Origin: Hyphomicrobiales bacterium
GTDB taxonomy: Bacteria; Pseudomonadota; Alphaproteobacteria; Rhizobiales; Aestuariivirgaceae
Assembly: GCA_016710435.1 (NCBI GenBank)
Contig: JADJVV010000001.1
Span: 1,572,501 to 1,636,500, forward strand
Direction of reading: 5' to 3'
DNA length: 64,000 nt
Position 1 is the first letter of the stretch; every line of letters begins with the position of its first letter. Below are positions 32,401 to 46,400 of the stretch, piece after piece. The notes beneath the pieces were generated by a model that searched no databases, was not told the DNA's origin, and was given only the letters and a program-made list of their open reading frames with translations. A program made the translations under genes and the position numbers.

Positions 32401-35400
32401 GATAGGCGAGGGCCAGCAGGACGCCATGGGAAATCCCAGCCGTGTCTTCACCACAGCGCAGGAGATCGATGATCTGCCGGGCCGATTGGCGAATGCGCTC
32501 GCGCGCCGGGCCGCGCAGATGCAGGAGCCGGGCCTCGATGTCGGCACTCGTGTCGCGGGGCAGGCCGTCGCGCTCGCTGATCATCGCCGCCGTCTCCGCC
32601 GCTGCACGGGCAGCACCGAGCGCCTGCGCCCTCACCACCATGTGCGCCAGTCGCGGGTGGAGCGGCAGACGCGCCATGGCCCGGCCATGGGGCGTGATGG
32701 AATGGGTCGCATCAATGGCGCCCAGCTGCCGCAGCAGGTCCTGCGCCTGCGCGAAGGCGGCGGCTGGCGGCGCTTCCAGCCACGGCAGGCCTTCGCGCGC
32801 AGTGACGCCCCACTGCGCCATCTCGAGCGCAAGCGGGGCAAGATCCGCCACGCGGATTTCGGGCGCGTCGTGGGCGGCAAGCGCCTTCGTTTCCGCCTCA
32901 GGCCACAGCCGGTAGCACTGGCCGGGGCCGAGACGACCGGCGCGGCCCTTGCGCTGTTCAGCCGAAGCCTGGCTCACGCGCACCGTTTCCAGCGCCGTCA
33001 TGCCCGATGCCGGATCAAAGCGCGGCGCGCGCTTCAGCCCCGTGTCGATCACCGCTTCAATGCCTTCGATGGTGAGGGAGGTTTCCGCGATGGTGGTGGC
33101 GAGCACGATCTTGCGCTCCCCCTCCGCCGGCTTGCGGATCGCCTCGTCCTGCTCAGCGAAGGACAGCGCGCCATAGAGGGGCCGCACCTCTGTACGGGCC
33201 GGCAGATCGAGCTTGCCCAGCGCCTCCGCGGTGCGGCGGATTTCACCTTCCCCCGGCAGGAACACGAGAAGGCTCCCCTTCACGTCGCGCAAGGCGCGGG
33301 CCACGGCCTTCACCGTCTCGTCAATCAGCGTGAAGCGCGTGGGGCGTTCGAGTGCCGTGATACCCACCGGGAACATGCGGCCCGCTGTCTGCACGAGTGG
33401 TGCATCGCCCAGATGCGCGCACAGGATTTCCGCATCGAGGGTTGCCGACATCACGAGAATCTTGAGGTCGGGCCGCAGGCCCCGCTGCACATCCAGCGTC
33501 AGCGCCAGCCCGAAGTCGCCATCAAGACTGCGCTCGTGGAATTCGTCGAAGATGACGAGGCCCGTGCCAGCAAGTTCCGGATCCTGTTGCAGCCGCCGCG
33601 TGAGGATGCCTTCGGTGACCACTTCGATCCGCGTCCTGGCCGAGACCTTGCGTTCGAGGCGCACCGTGTAGCCCACGGTTTCGCCCACTGCCTCGCCGAG
33701 GGTGTCGGCCATGCGCTTTGCCGAGGTGCGCGCCGCGAGGCGCCGGGGCTCCAGCATGACGATCTTCTTCGCCCCGAGCCATGCCGCGTCTTTCAGAAGC
33801 AGCGGCACCCGCGTCGTCTTGCCCGCACCGGGTTCCGCCACCAGCACAGCCGCCCCGTTTGCCGCCAGGGCAGCGGAGAGTTCGGGAACGATGCGATCGA
33901 CGGGAAATTCCATGGCGCGGGGCTTAGCGGGATTGGGCCGGGGAAGCCAGACGAGGCATCGCCCTCACATCCTGCGGTTCGCGCCGCCCCTCATGCCACC
34001 TCTTGCGACCAGGGTGGATCGGCTCCGGGGCGCGAGACCGTGACGGCGGCGCATTTCATGGCGAAGGCGGCAGCCGCAGCGAGTTGCGCTTCATCCAGCG
34101 CCGCGACCGCCGCCTTGCTTAGGAGACCGTTGCGCTGGAGTTGGCAGAGGAAACCCGCGGTGAACGTGTCACCGGCTCCGACCGTATCCGCGACCGTCAC
34201 CTTTGGCGCGGCAAGCGAGACCTGCCGGCCACTCGCAAAGACTTCAACGCCGGCGCCGCCCCGCGTGATGGCAACGACCTTGGCGCCTGACTTCAGCCAT
34301 TTGCGCGCAGCAGTGGCGAGATCGTTCTTGCCGGTCATCCACGCCACGTCCTCGTCTGAAATCTTGACGATGTCGGCGAGCGCCATCATCCGTGCCAGCC
34401 GCGCCAGATGCGCCTTGCGATCCTTGATGAGCGACGCCCGGATGTTGGGATCAATGGAGATGACGCGGTTTCGGGCCTCGCGCTTCAACAGAGCCTCATA
34501 GGTTCCGCCCTCCGGTTCCGGGATGAGCGAAATCGATCCGAAGTGGAGCGCCGCCACGGCCTTGGGCAGCTTCGGCAGGTCGGCCTTCACCAGGTTCCGC
34601 CCGGCAGAGGCATCGTCAATGAAAGAGTAGCGGGCATGGCCGCCATCCAGCTTCACGAAGGCAAGCGTGGTATGCTGCGGCTTGGTCCGCAGGTATTTGA
34701 GGCTGACATGGCTGGCGCTCAGCCCCTCGCGCAGGCTGTCGCCGAAGAAGTCGCTGGACATGCCGGCAAACAGCGCCACCGGCACATCAAGCCGCCCGAG
34801 CGCGATGGCGGTGTTGTAGACCGAGCCGCCGTTCACGGGTTGGTAAACCAGCGCGCCGTCCTTGCCTTCGCGCGGCAGAAAATCGATCAGGGCTTCCCCG
34901 CAGCACAGGATCATGGAATGCTTCCCCCTTCAGGCATGCGTTTTCGGCAATAAATCATGGCGATTGATTTATTGCCAGTGCTTTTGAAGTCGTCTAGGAA
35001 GCGTCGCAATTCTGAGGTACGCACCTCAACCGGCCCGGAGAGGGCGGTCAACCCAGCAGGTGAGAATGACAACCCGCATCATCCCCGTCGACGATTTTGA
35101 TCTCGTGATCTTCGGAGCCACCGGAGACCTGTCCCAGCGCAAGCTGCTGCCCGCACTCTTCCATCGTGATGAGCAGGGCCAGCTGCCCGACGGTGCCTGC
35201 ATCATCGGCACCTCCCGCAAGCCCATGACCCACGATGAATTCAAGGCCTTCGCGGCGGAGGCCATTGCGCCTCATGCCAAGGCGGGCAACACGCCCGAAA
35301 CCGTGGTGCAGCGCTTCCTCGCGCGCCTCCGCTATTATGCGGCGGAAGCCACGAAGGACGACGGCTGGCTGGCGCTGGAGCAGGAACTCGCCGACCGCAA

Positions 35401-38400
35401 GGACGTGATCCGCGTTTTCTATCTCGCCGTGGGCCCCGATCTCTTCGGCGCCATCTGCGAACGCCTGGGTCACCATGGCCTGGTGACGGCGAAGTCGCGC
35501 GTGGTGGTGGAAAAACCGCTGGGCAAGTCCGGCGCTTCGGCTGACGCGCTCAACAACGTCATCGGCAAGGTCTTCCCCGAACCCGCCATCTACCGCATCG
35601 ATCATTACCTCGGAAAGGAGACGGTGCAGAACCTGATGGCGCTGCGCTTTGCCAATCTCCTTTTCGAGCCCCTGTGGAACCACAAGTACATTGACCACGT
35701 GCAGATCACCGTTGCCGAGACTCTGGGGGTCGAAGGCCGTGCCGGATATTATGATACGGCGGGCGCCGTGCGCGACATGGTGCAGAACCATCTGTTGCAG
35801 CTTCTTTGCCTCACTGCCATGGAACCACCCTCCTGCCTCAGCGCCGATGCGGTGCGCGACGAGAAGCTCAAGGTGCTGAAGTCGCTGAAGCCCATGACGG
35901 CGGAGCGGCTGGAGAACCATATCGTGCGCGGACAGTACCGCGCGGGCGCTGCGGCCTCCGGTCCGGTGCCGGGTTATCTGGAAGAGCTGGGCAATCCGTC
36001 CTCGGAGACGGAGACCTTCGTGGCGTTGAAGGCGGAGCTTCGCAGCTGGCGCTGGAACGGCACGCCCTTCTACCTCCGCACCGGAAAGCGCTTGCCATCG
36101 CGCGTGTCGGAGATCGTGGTGCAGTTCCGCAACATTCCGCACAATGTCTTCGAGGCCTCCGCCGGACCGCCCATGCCCAACCGGCTGGTGATCCGACTGC
36201 AACCCAATGAAGGCGTGCAGCTCGACCTGATGATCAAGGACCCGGGACCGGGCGGCATGCGCCTGCAGCAGGTGCCGGTGGACATGACCTTCAAGGAAGT
36301 CTTCAACGTCCGCAACCCGGATGCCTACGAACGCCTGCTCACCGACGTGGTTCGCGGCAACCAGACGCTCTTCATGCGCCGCGATGAAGTGGATGCCGCA
36401 TGGGCCTGGATCGACCCCATCCTCGACTACTGGAAGGCCTCCCATGATGTGCCGAAGCCCTACACGGCAGGTACATGGGGTCCGGCCTCGGCCATCGCCC
36501 TGATCGAGCGCGATGGCCGCACCTGGCACGACGAGGGCATGGCGTGATCCGCAAGCACAACACCTTCGCCACCCGCGCGGACCTTGCCGCAGCGCTCGCC
36601 CGCGACGTGGCGCAGGCCCTCGCGGCAAGGATTGCAGCCGCAGGTTCTGCCACCCTCGCGGTCTCGGGTGGCACGACGCCGGCCCTGTTCTTCACCGCTC
36701 TGTCGCTGCAGGAGATCGACTGGAGCAAGGTTACGGTGACGCTGGTGGATGAGCGCCAGGTGCCGGAAGCAAGTCCGCGCTCCAACGCAGCACTTGTGCG
36801 CAAGATGCTGATGGCGGGCAAGGCCGCGAAGGCCCGCTTCGTGCCGCTTTTCGAAAATGAAGCGGAAGCATCAGGGCTCTCTCTTGATGTGGTGGTGCTT
36901 GGCATGGGCAATGACGGCCACACCGCCTCCTTCTTCCCCGGCGGCGATGCGCTGGCTGTGGCCATTGATCCGCAAACGGAGAAAAACATCGTTCCGTTGA
37001 ACGCGCCCGCGGCAGGAGAGCCCCGGCTCACCTTCACGCTTCCGAAGTTGCTGGCGGCGTCCACCCTCTGCCTCCATATCGAAGGTACCGGAAAAATGAA
37101 GGTGCTGGACGAGGCCGTGAGGGGAAGCGATGCGCAAGCGATGCCCATCCGTGCCGTGCTCGCTGCGGCAACGCCACTTGATCTCTATTGGTGCCCCTGA
37201 ACGAGGATCCGCCATGACCGTCACCTCCACCATCTCCGCCGTCACCGAAAAACTGATCGCCCGCTCCCGGGCCTCGCGGGGCCGCTATCTCGACCGCATC
37301 GCCAGGGCGCAGGCGAGCACGCCCGCCCGCAAGACGCTGGGTTGCGCCAACATCGCCCACGGCTTTGCCGCCTGCGGCGTGCAGGACAAGCACGCCTTGC
37401 GCCATGGCGAAGGCCCCAACCTCGCGATTGTCACCGCCTACAACGACATGCTCTCGGCGCATCAGCCCTTCGAGCACTATCCCAACATCATTCGGGAAGC
37501 CGCCCGGACCGCAGGTGGCACAGCGCAGGTGGCCGGAGGCGTGCCCGCCATGTGCGATGGCGTGACGCAAGGCGAGGCGGGCATGGAACTCTCGCTCTTT
37601 TCGCGCGACGTGATCGCGCTCTCCACCGCCGTGGCCCTGTCGCACCAGATGTTCGATACGGCCGTGTATCTCGGTGTCTGCGACAAGATCGTGCCAGGCC
37701 TTGTGATCGGCGCCCTGTCCTTCGGGCACTTGCCAGCGCTGTTCATCCCCGCCGGCCCTATGCCCAGCGGCATGAACAACGATGACAAAGGCAAGGTCCG
37801 CCAGGCCTATGCCGAAGGCAAGGTGAGCCGCGAGGAATTGCTGGAGGCGGAAGCGCGCTCCTACCATGCGCCCGGCACCTGCACCTTTTACGGCACGGCC
37901 AATTCCAACCAGATGCTGATGGAGATCATGGGCCTGCACCTGCCGGGCACGACCTTCGTCAACCCGGGATCCGACCTGCGCGACGAAATCACCAAGGCCG
38001 CCGCCAGGCAGGCACTGTCCATCACCGCACTGGGCAACCAGTACACCCCCATCGGCAAGATCTATGACGAGAAGTCCGTGGTGAACGGCGTCGTGGGCCT
38101 GCTTGCCACGGGTGGTTCCACCAACCACACCATGCACCTGATCGCCATGGCGGCGGCGGCGGGGATTGTGCTGACCTGGGATGATCTCGCTGAACTCTCG
38201 CAAACCGTGCCGCTGCTCGCTCGCGTCTATCCCAACGGTTATGACGACGTGAACCACTTCCACGCGGCAGGCGGCATGGGCGTGCTGATCCGCGAATTGC
38301 TGGGCGCAGGCCTGCTCCACAAGGACGTGACGACGGTGATGGGCACGGGCCTTGATGGCTACCTCACCGCACCCGTGCTGGAAGACGGCAACCTGAACTG

Positions 38401-40437
38401 GACCCGCACGCCCGAGGCATCGAACAACACCGGGGTGCTGCGGGGCGCTGCCGATCCCTTCCAGCCCACGGGCGGCCTCAATGTGTTGAAAGGCAACATC
38501 GGCAAGGCGGTGATCAAGTCCTCCGCCATTCCCGTTGAACGTCACATCGTGGAGGCGCGCGCCAAGGTGTTCCATTCGCAGGACGAATTGAAGACGGCCT
38601 TCAAGAACGGCCTGCTGAACAGCGACGTGATCGCGGTCGTCCGCTTCCAGGGACCCAAGGCCAACGGCATGCCCGAACTTCATTCCCTCACACCGTCACT
38701 CAGCGTCTTGCAGAACCGCGGACTGGTGGTCGGCCTCGTCACCGACGGGCGCATGTCGGGTGCCAGCGGCAAGGTGCCCGCCGCCATTCACGTGACACCC
38801 GAGGCCGCCGATGGTGGACCGATCGCGCGCATCCAGGACGGCGACCTGATCCGCATCGACGCGGTGAACGGCACCTTGCAGGTTCTGGTCGATGAAGCGG
38901 AATTTGCCGCGCGGCCCCTGGCAACGGCAAACCTTGTCCCCAACGAAACAGGCGTTGGCCGCGAACTCTTCGCCGCCTTCCGCCGCATCGCAGGGCGGGC
39001 CGACCAGGGCGCATCAATCTTCGAGGTGGCGTGACGATGAACAAGCAGAAACAACACCGGACGGAAAAAATCCTCCGCGCTGCCCCCGTGGTGCCCGTGA
39101 TGGTGATCGAGGACGTTGCCCAGGCCGTGCCGCTGGCCCGCGCACTGGTGAAGGGCGGACTGCCCGTTCTGGAAATCACGCTGCGCACCGCTGGTGCACT
39201 CGACGCCATCCGCGCCATCATTGCCGGGGTTGAGGGCGCCATCGTGGGGGCGGGAACAGTGCTGTCACCGGTGCAGTTGGAAATGGTGGCGGAGGCGGGC
39301 TGTGCCTTCGCCGTCTCGCCGGGGTCATCGCCGCTACTGCTCGATGCGGCGGACAGGATCGAGATGCCGCTCCTGCCGGGTGGCGTCACCGCGACGGAAG
39401 TGATGGCGCTGCTGGAGCGCGGCTACCACTTCCAGAAGTTTTTCCCCGCTGAGCCCGCAGGCGGCACGGCCTATCTCGCATCGCTGGCCCAGCCTCTGCC
39501 GCAGGTGAAGTTCTGTCCCACCGGCGGCATCAACGCAGCACTCGCTCCGTCCTATCTCAAGTTGCCGAATGTCATCACCCTCGGCGGCTCGTGGATGGCG
39601 CCCAAGGCGATGATGGCGGGAGGCGATTGGGCAGGCATTGAAAAGCTGGCGCGCAATGCAGCCGCCCTCGCCAGCACAACCACGTCGGATCACGTCGCAT
39701 GAAGATCAACGGCCAATCATACCGCACCATCTGGCCTTCGGCGGACGGCACTGCTGTCGAAATCATCGACCAGACGAAGCTGCCGCACCTCTTTGAAACG
39801 GTGACCTTGCGGACACTCGAAGACGCGGCCAACGCGATTTCGGACATGCTGGTGCGCGGTGCGCCGCTGATCGGCGCAACAGGGGCCTATGGCCTTGCCC
39901 TTGCGATGCGCGCTGATGCCGGTGACGTCAGCCTGGCGCAGGCTCACGACACGCTGGTCCGCACGCGGCCCACCGCCGTCAATCTGAAATGGGCGCTGGA
40001 TGCTGTTCAGGCTGTCCTCAGCCCCTTGCCGCCGCGTGAGCGTGCCAGCGCAGCCTTCGCCGAAGCCGCCCACATCGCTGATGAAGACGTGGAAACATGC
40101 GCGCGCCTCGGCGAACACGGCCTCAATCTCATCCGCGCGGTGTGGGAGAGCCAGGGACGCTCGCGCCCCGTCAACATTCTCACCCACTGCAATGCGGGCT
40201 GGCTCGCAACGGTGGACTGGGGCACGGCCACGGCACCCATCTACAAGGCCGTGGAAGCCGGAATTCCCGTCCATGTCTATGTGGATGAAACGCGGCCCCG
40301 CAACCAGGGCGCCAGCCTCACCGCCTATGAACTCAACAGCGAAAACATTCCCCACACGGTGATCGTCGATAACGCCGGTGGCCACCTCATGCAGCATGGC
40401 ATGATCGATCTCTGCATCGTGGGCACGGACCGCACCA

Positions 40438-40475
<38 letters not shown>

Positions 40476-43400
40476 CTCAAGGCCCTGGCCGCCCACGACA
40501 ACGGCGTGCCGTTCTATGTGGCGCTGCCATCCTCCACCGTGGACTGGAGCATGAGCGACGGCCTGCGTGACATCCCCATCGAGACGCGCTCGCCGCGCGA
40601 GGTCACGCACATCACCGGTCTTGCGGGCAATGGCCGGCTGGAAACAGTACAGCTCACGCCCACCGGAAGTGCCGCCATCAACTACGGCTTCGACGTGACA
40701 CCCGCCCGCCTCGTGACCGGCCTCATTACCGAACGCGGCGTCTGTGCCGCCACGCGCGAAGGCCTGACGGGGCTCTTTCCGGAGCGGCGATAGGGATGTC
40801 CGCCATCATGGACGGAATTGATTGACGCGATGAGGAGCGAACCCGGGCGCTCACGCCACGCTCACAACCGGCCCTCGCGCTCGGCTTCCACCTCCAGATC
40901 GTTCATCGCCGCCACATAGCGTTCGATGGCGAGTGACTCGGTGGAGAAGCCTTGACGGTAAAGCAGGAGCACGCTGACGGCGATGGTGACGGCCATCGCC
41001 ACGTAGGGTCCGACGAAAAGGAACAATGCAGACACAGCGAAGTAATAGCCGCGGATGCCGTTGTTGAGGCTCTTCACCGACTCGGTCAGCACCACTGCCG
41101 TCTGCGCGATCATCACCGTGCAGTGGGGCGTGCGTGCGTCCGCGTTGTTCAGCCCGCCAATCATCGCCAGCGCGTAGGCGAGCTTGCGCAACGCATAGGT
41201 GAAGGAAAAGAACGCCGCCGCCATGATGACAGTAAGGGACGCAAAATTCATCGAGAACACGCCGAGCGACATGGGCGGAAAGAAGCTCATGGTGGTGAGG
41301 GAGGCATGCACGTGGTTGATGCTGGCCAGCGTGCCCACGAGACCCGCCAGCAGGATGAGCGTGGCCGAGCCGAAGAACGACATGCTGTTGGAAAGCTGCC
41401 CCAGCATGATCGCGTCGATCACCCGGTTCTCGCGCGGCGAATTGAGCAGCATGCGCATCCAGCGCAGCCGCACCACATGCAACTGCGCATTCAGCGTGCC
41501 CCGCCCGAGGAGCGAAAGGATGGGGCCATAGGCCGCCCACATCAGGAAGATGAGGCCGACGGCCATGAGGTGCGGAAGGTCGAAGTCGTAGGGCATCGTC
41601 TGCTGTCCTCGCCGTCAGATCAACCGTGGATTTCCTTGATCTTCTGGGCGCTGATCCCGGGTGCGCGCTCCAGCGTGTAGTTCAGGTTGAACGCCGATGA
41701 TGCCAGAAGCACGGGGGCGCCGTCGAGGTCCTGTGCGATGGACGAGCGGTTGCCTTCCACGAAGCTGTCGAGCGTCTTCTTGTCGCCACTCGAAATCCAG
41801 CGCAGCACATCAAAGCGCGTCGTTTCGAAATCCACGGGCACGCCGTATTCCTGGTTGAGACGGTCCTTCAGCACGTCCAGCTGCAGCGCGCCGACAACGC
41901 CCACGATGGCGCCCGAGCCATCCATCGGCGTGAACAATTGCACCACGCCTTCCTCCGCCAGTTCTTCAAGCGCGGAACGCAGCTTCTTCGCCTTCATGGG
42001 ATCGCTGAGCTTGACGCGGCGCAGGATTTCCGGCGCGAAGCTGGGCACGCCCGTGAAGACGATGTCCTCGCCTTCCGTCAGCGTATCGCCAATGCGCAGA
42101 ACGCCATGGTTGGGAATGCCCACCACGTCGCCCGCATAGGCCTCCTCCGCCAGAGAACGGTCCTGCGCGAAGAAGAATTGCGGGGCATTGAGGGCGAGGG
42201 ACTTTCCGGTGCGCACGATGGTCGTGCGCATGCCGCGCGTGAGCTTGCCGGAGCAGACGCGCATGAAGGCGATGCGGTCGCGGTGATTGGGGTCCATGTT
42301 GGCCTGGATCTTGAACACCACGCCCGTGAGCTTGGGCTCCACCGCCTTCACGTCGCGCTGGCGCGAATGCTGGTCGCGGGGCGGTGGCGCATACTTGATC
42401 AGCGCCTCCAGGAGATCACGCACGCCGAAGTTCTTGATGGCCGAACCGAAATAGACAGGGCTGAGATGGCCTTCGCGGAAGGCCTGCCTGTCAAAGCCCT
42501 GCGTGACCGAATGCACGAGTTCGATCTCATCGCGGAAATGGGCATCCGCACCGGGCGCCAGCAGCGCCGTCACACGTGAATCAGAGGGGCCTGATACTTC
42601 CTCGCCTTCCGGGGCGGAATCGAGCTTGCGGATGCGGGGCTCCGTGAGGTCGTAGGTCCCGGCAAAGGCCTTGCCAAGCCCGATGGGCCACACCATGGGA
42701 ACCGCCGTCAGCGCCAGACCCTTTTCGATCTCGTCGATCAGGTCGAGGGGCTCGCGTGTTTCGCGGTCGAGCTTGTTGATGAAGGTGATGATGGGAATGT
42801 CGCGCAGGCGGCAGATTTCGAAAAGCTTGCGGGTGCGGTCCTCGATGCCCTTGGCGCCGTCGATCACCATGACGGCGGCGTCCACTGCGGTCAGCGTACG
42901 GTAGGTGTCTTCCGAGAAGTCCTCGTGGCCGGGCGTATCGAGCAGGTTGAAGACGCAGCCGCCGTATTCGAAGGTCATCACCGAGGTGACGACCGAGATG
43001 CCGCGCTGCCGCTCGATGGCCATCCAGTCGGAGCGGGTGCGGCGGCGGTCGCCCTTGGCGCGCACATGGCCGGCAAGCTGGATGGCGCCGCCGAACAGCA
43101 GCAGCTTTTCGGTCAGCGTCGTCTTGCCCGCGTCCGGGTGCGAAATGATGGCGAAGGTGCGCCGGCGGGCGACCTCTTGGGGAATGGTCAGTGTCACGAA
43201 ACGGGGTCCGGTTTGGCTTTGCCGGGCTGTAGCGGAATGCCTTGCGGGCGTCCAGAGAGTTGCCCCGGCGCGCCTGCTGTGGCATGGGGGACGCAGAGGC
43301 TTTTCCATGACAAAACTGGCACTTCTGGGCGATATCGGCGGCACCAATTCGCGCTTCGGGCTGGTCAGCCTGGGCGCCATGGATGTGCAGGACGTCGAGG

Positions 43401-46400
43401 TCCTGAAGAACGACACTTTCCCGAGCCTTGAAGACGCCATTTCGCACTACGTGGCAAAACGCGGCATCACCGAACTGGCTGCTGCCGCTGTCGATGTCGC
43501 GGCCCCGGTTGACCGCGAGGTCATCACCCTCACCAACAGGGACTGGACTTTCAGCGCCGAAAGCCTGCGCAAGGCCGCCCGCGCCCGCCGCTTCCGCCTG
43601 CTCAACGACTTCGAGGCGCTGGCCTGGTCATTGCCGCACATCGGCGCGGCGGACCTGGTGCAGATCGGCGGGCGCCTCCCGCCCGAACCTCATGTGAAGG
43701 TGGTGCTGGGCCCCGGAACGGGGCTTGGCATGGCTGTTCTCGCACCCCTGCCGCAGGGCGGCTGGATGCCCATCCCCGGCGAACTCGGCCACACCACGCT
43801 GCCCGTCGTCACGGCGGAGGAGCTGGCGCTGAAGGACAAGATCGCGGGCAAAGACCTTTTCGCCGAAGCAGAAGACGTGCTCACGGGGCCTGGCCTGCTC
43901 TCCCTATACAAGGCCGTGGCGGAGAACCCCGTGCATGTGACGCCCGAAGCCGTGTTGCAGGCCGCGCTGGCGGGCGCTGATGCGGCAGCGGAAAAGACAC
44001 TGGATCATTTCATGACCTTCCTCGCCCGCGCCTCGGGCGATGTGGGCATGGCGCTGCAAGCCAGGGGCGGTGTCTATCTCGCGGGCGGCATTGCCCCCTC
44101 GATTGCTGCAAAGCTGCAGCAGCCGAAATATCGCGCCGTCTTCGAGGACAAGGGCCGCATCGCCGAAGTGATGAAGCCAATCCCGTGGTTCGTGATCACC
44201 GACCGCTTCCCGGCGTTCAAGGGCTGTGCCGCAGCACTCGCTGCCATGGGGGAGTGACTCTCATGATCGACAACCGCGCCCTCATCGTCATCGATGTGCA
44301 GAACGACTTCTGCCCCGGCGGCAGACTTGCTGTGGCAGGCGGCGACGAAACCGTGCCGCTCATCAACGCGCTGATGGGGGATTTCAATCACGTCATCCTC
44401 ACGCAGGACTGGCACCCGGAGGGGCATTCCTCCTTTGCCTCGCAGCATCAAGGGGCCGCGCCCTTCTCCGCCATCACCATGCCCTATGGCCCGCAGACGC
44501 TCTGGCCGGACCATTGCATCATCGGCAGCGAAGGGGCGGCCTTTCACAAGGGTCTGAACGTGACGCGCGCCGAACTCATCATCCGCAAGGGCTTCCGCAA
44601 GCCGATCGATTCCTACTCGGCCTTCTTCGAGAACGATCATGTGACGCCAACCGGCCTTGGCGGATACCTGCGCGAACGTGGCCTCACGCGCCTCACCCTG
44701 GTGGGCCTCGCCTTCGACTATTGCGTGCGTTACTCCGCCGAGGATGCCCGCGCCCAGGGCTTCGGCGTCACCGTGATCGAAAAGGCCACGCGCGCCATCG
44801 ACCTCAACGGCAGCGCCGCGGTCACGAAAGCGAGCTTCGCCGAACGGGACATCGTGCTGGCATGAACCTGCTTTTCCCCGCACAGGCCTCCGTGACACTG
44901 CCTGTCACTGGCACGGCACAGCGCTTTCCGCTGCATCGCATTTATTGCGTGGGCCGCAACTACAATGAGCACGTGGTCGAGATGGGCGGCGTGGCAGGGC
45001 GCGATCCGCCCTTCTTCTTCTCCAAGCCCAACGACGCCATCGTGCTTGATGGACGCTTTCCCTATCCGCCCATGAGCCGCGATGTGCATCACGAGATCGA
45101 ACTGGTGGTGGCGCTAGGTCCGGACACGAAAATCTGCGGCTATGCCGTCGGCATCGACTTCACCCGCCGTGACCTGCAGGCCGAGGCAAAGAAGCTGGGA
45201 CGGGCCTGGGACACGGCCAAGGCCTTCGACTTCTCCGCCCCCGTCAGCGCCATCACGCCGCGCACCGATATGCTCTCGTCCGGCGCCATCTGGCTCGACG
45301 TCAACGGCACGCGGCGGCAGACGGGCAATCTTCGCGACATGATCTGGAACGTGCAGGAAATCATCGACTCGCTCGGCGAGTACTTCATCCTGAAGCCCGG
45401 CGACATCATCTTCACCGGAACCCCTGCAGGCGTGGGCGCGGTGCAGAAGGGCGACAGGCTCAGCGGCGGCATCGAAGGCGTGGGCGACATCAGCGTCGTC
45501 GTCACGTGAGTGACCGGCTGAAGGCAATCCTGCTGGTGATGGGCGCCATGGCCACCTTCACCGTGCTGGACACATCCGCGAAATACGCCGCCCAGAGCCT
45601 TCCCGTCCTCGTCGGCGTTTTCTTCCGCTATGTGATCGGGCTGCTGCTGGCCTCCGTCATCATCTGGCGCGCCGGCGGGTTTTCTCTCCTCGTCACCCGC
45701 CACCCTTATCTCCAGATCCTGCGTGGACTGCTGTTGCTGGGCTCGACGGCGTGCAACTTCACCGCCATGTCTCACCTGCAACTGGCGCAGACGGCGGCGA
45801 TCAACTTCACCTTGCCGCTCTGGGTCTGCGCCATTTCCGTGCCGCTGCTGGGCGAACATGTGGGCCTGCGCCGCTGGATGGCGGTGCTGGTGGGTTTCGT
45901 GGGCGTGATGGTGATCATGCGGCCCGGCTCCATGGATTTCCATTGGGCCATGATGATTTCGCTGATGAGCGCCTTGTTCGGGGCGCTCTACAACATCGCC
46001 ACCCGCAAGGTGGGTGGCAGCGACGGAACGCAGACGTCGCTCTTCTATGTGGGGCTCGTCGGATCGTTGGGCGCGTCACTTCCGCTCGTGCATGCCTGGC
46101 AGACGCCGGAGGGATGGCAATGGCTGCCGCTGGTGCTCATGGGACTTGCAGGAACGGCAGGCCACTCCATGCTGATCAAGGCGCATCGCCTCGCACCTGC
46201 CTCGGCAATTGCACCCTTCATCTATACGCAGATCGTCTGGATGACCATCTCCGGTGCCTTCGTCTTCGGCCAGTTCCCCGACCGCTGGACGCTGCTCGGC
46301 GCCGTCATCGTCGTCGGCAGCGGCGCTTACGTCTTTGCCCGCGAACGCAAGAAGGGCGTGACGACCGCGCAGGACGCCACGCCCGAGGATTGATTGTTGC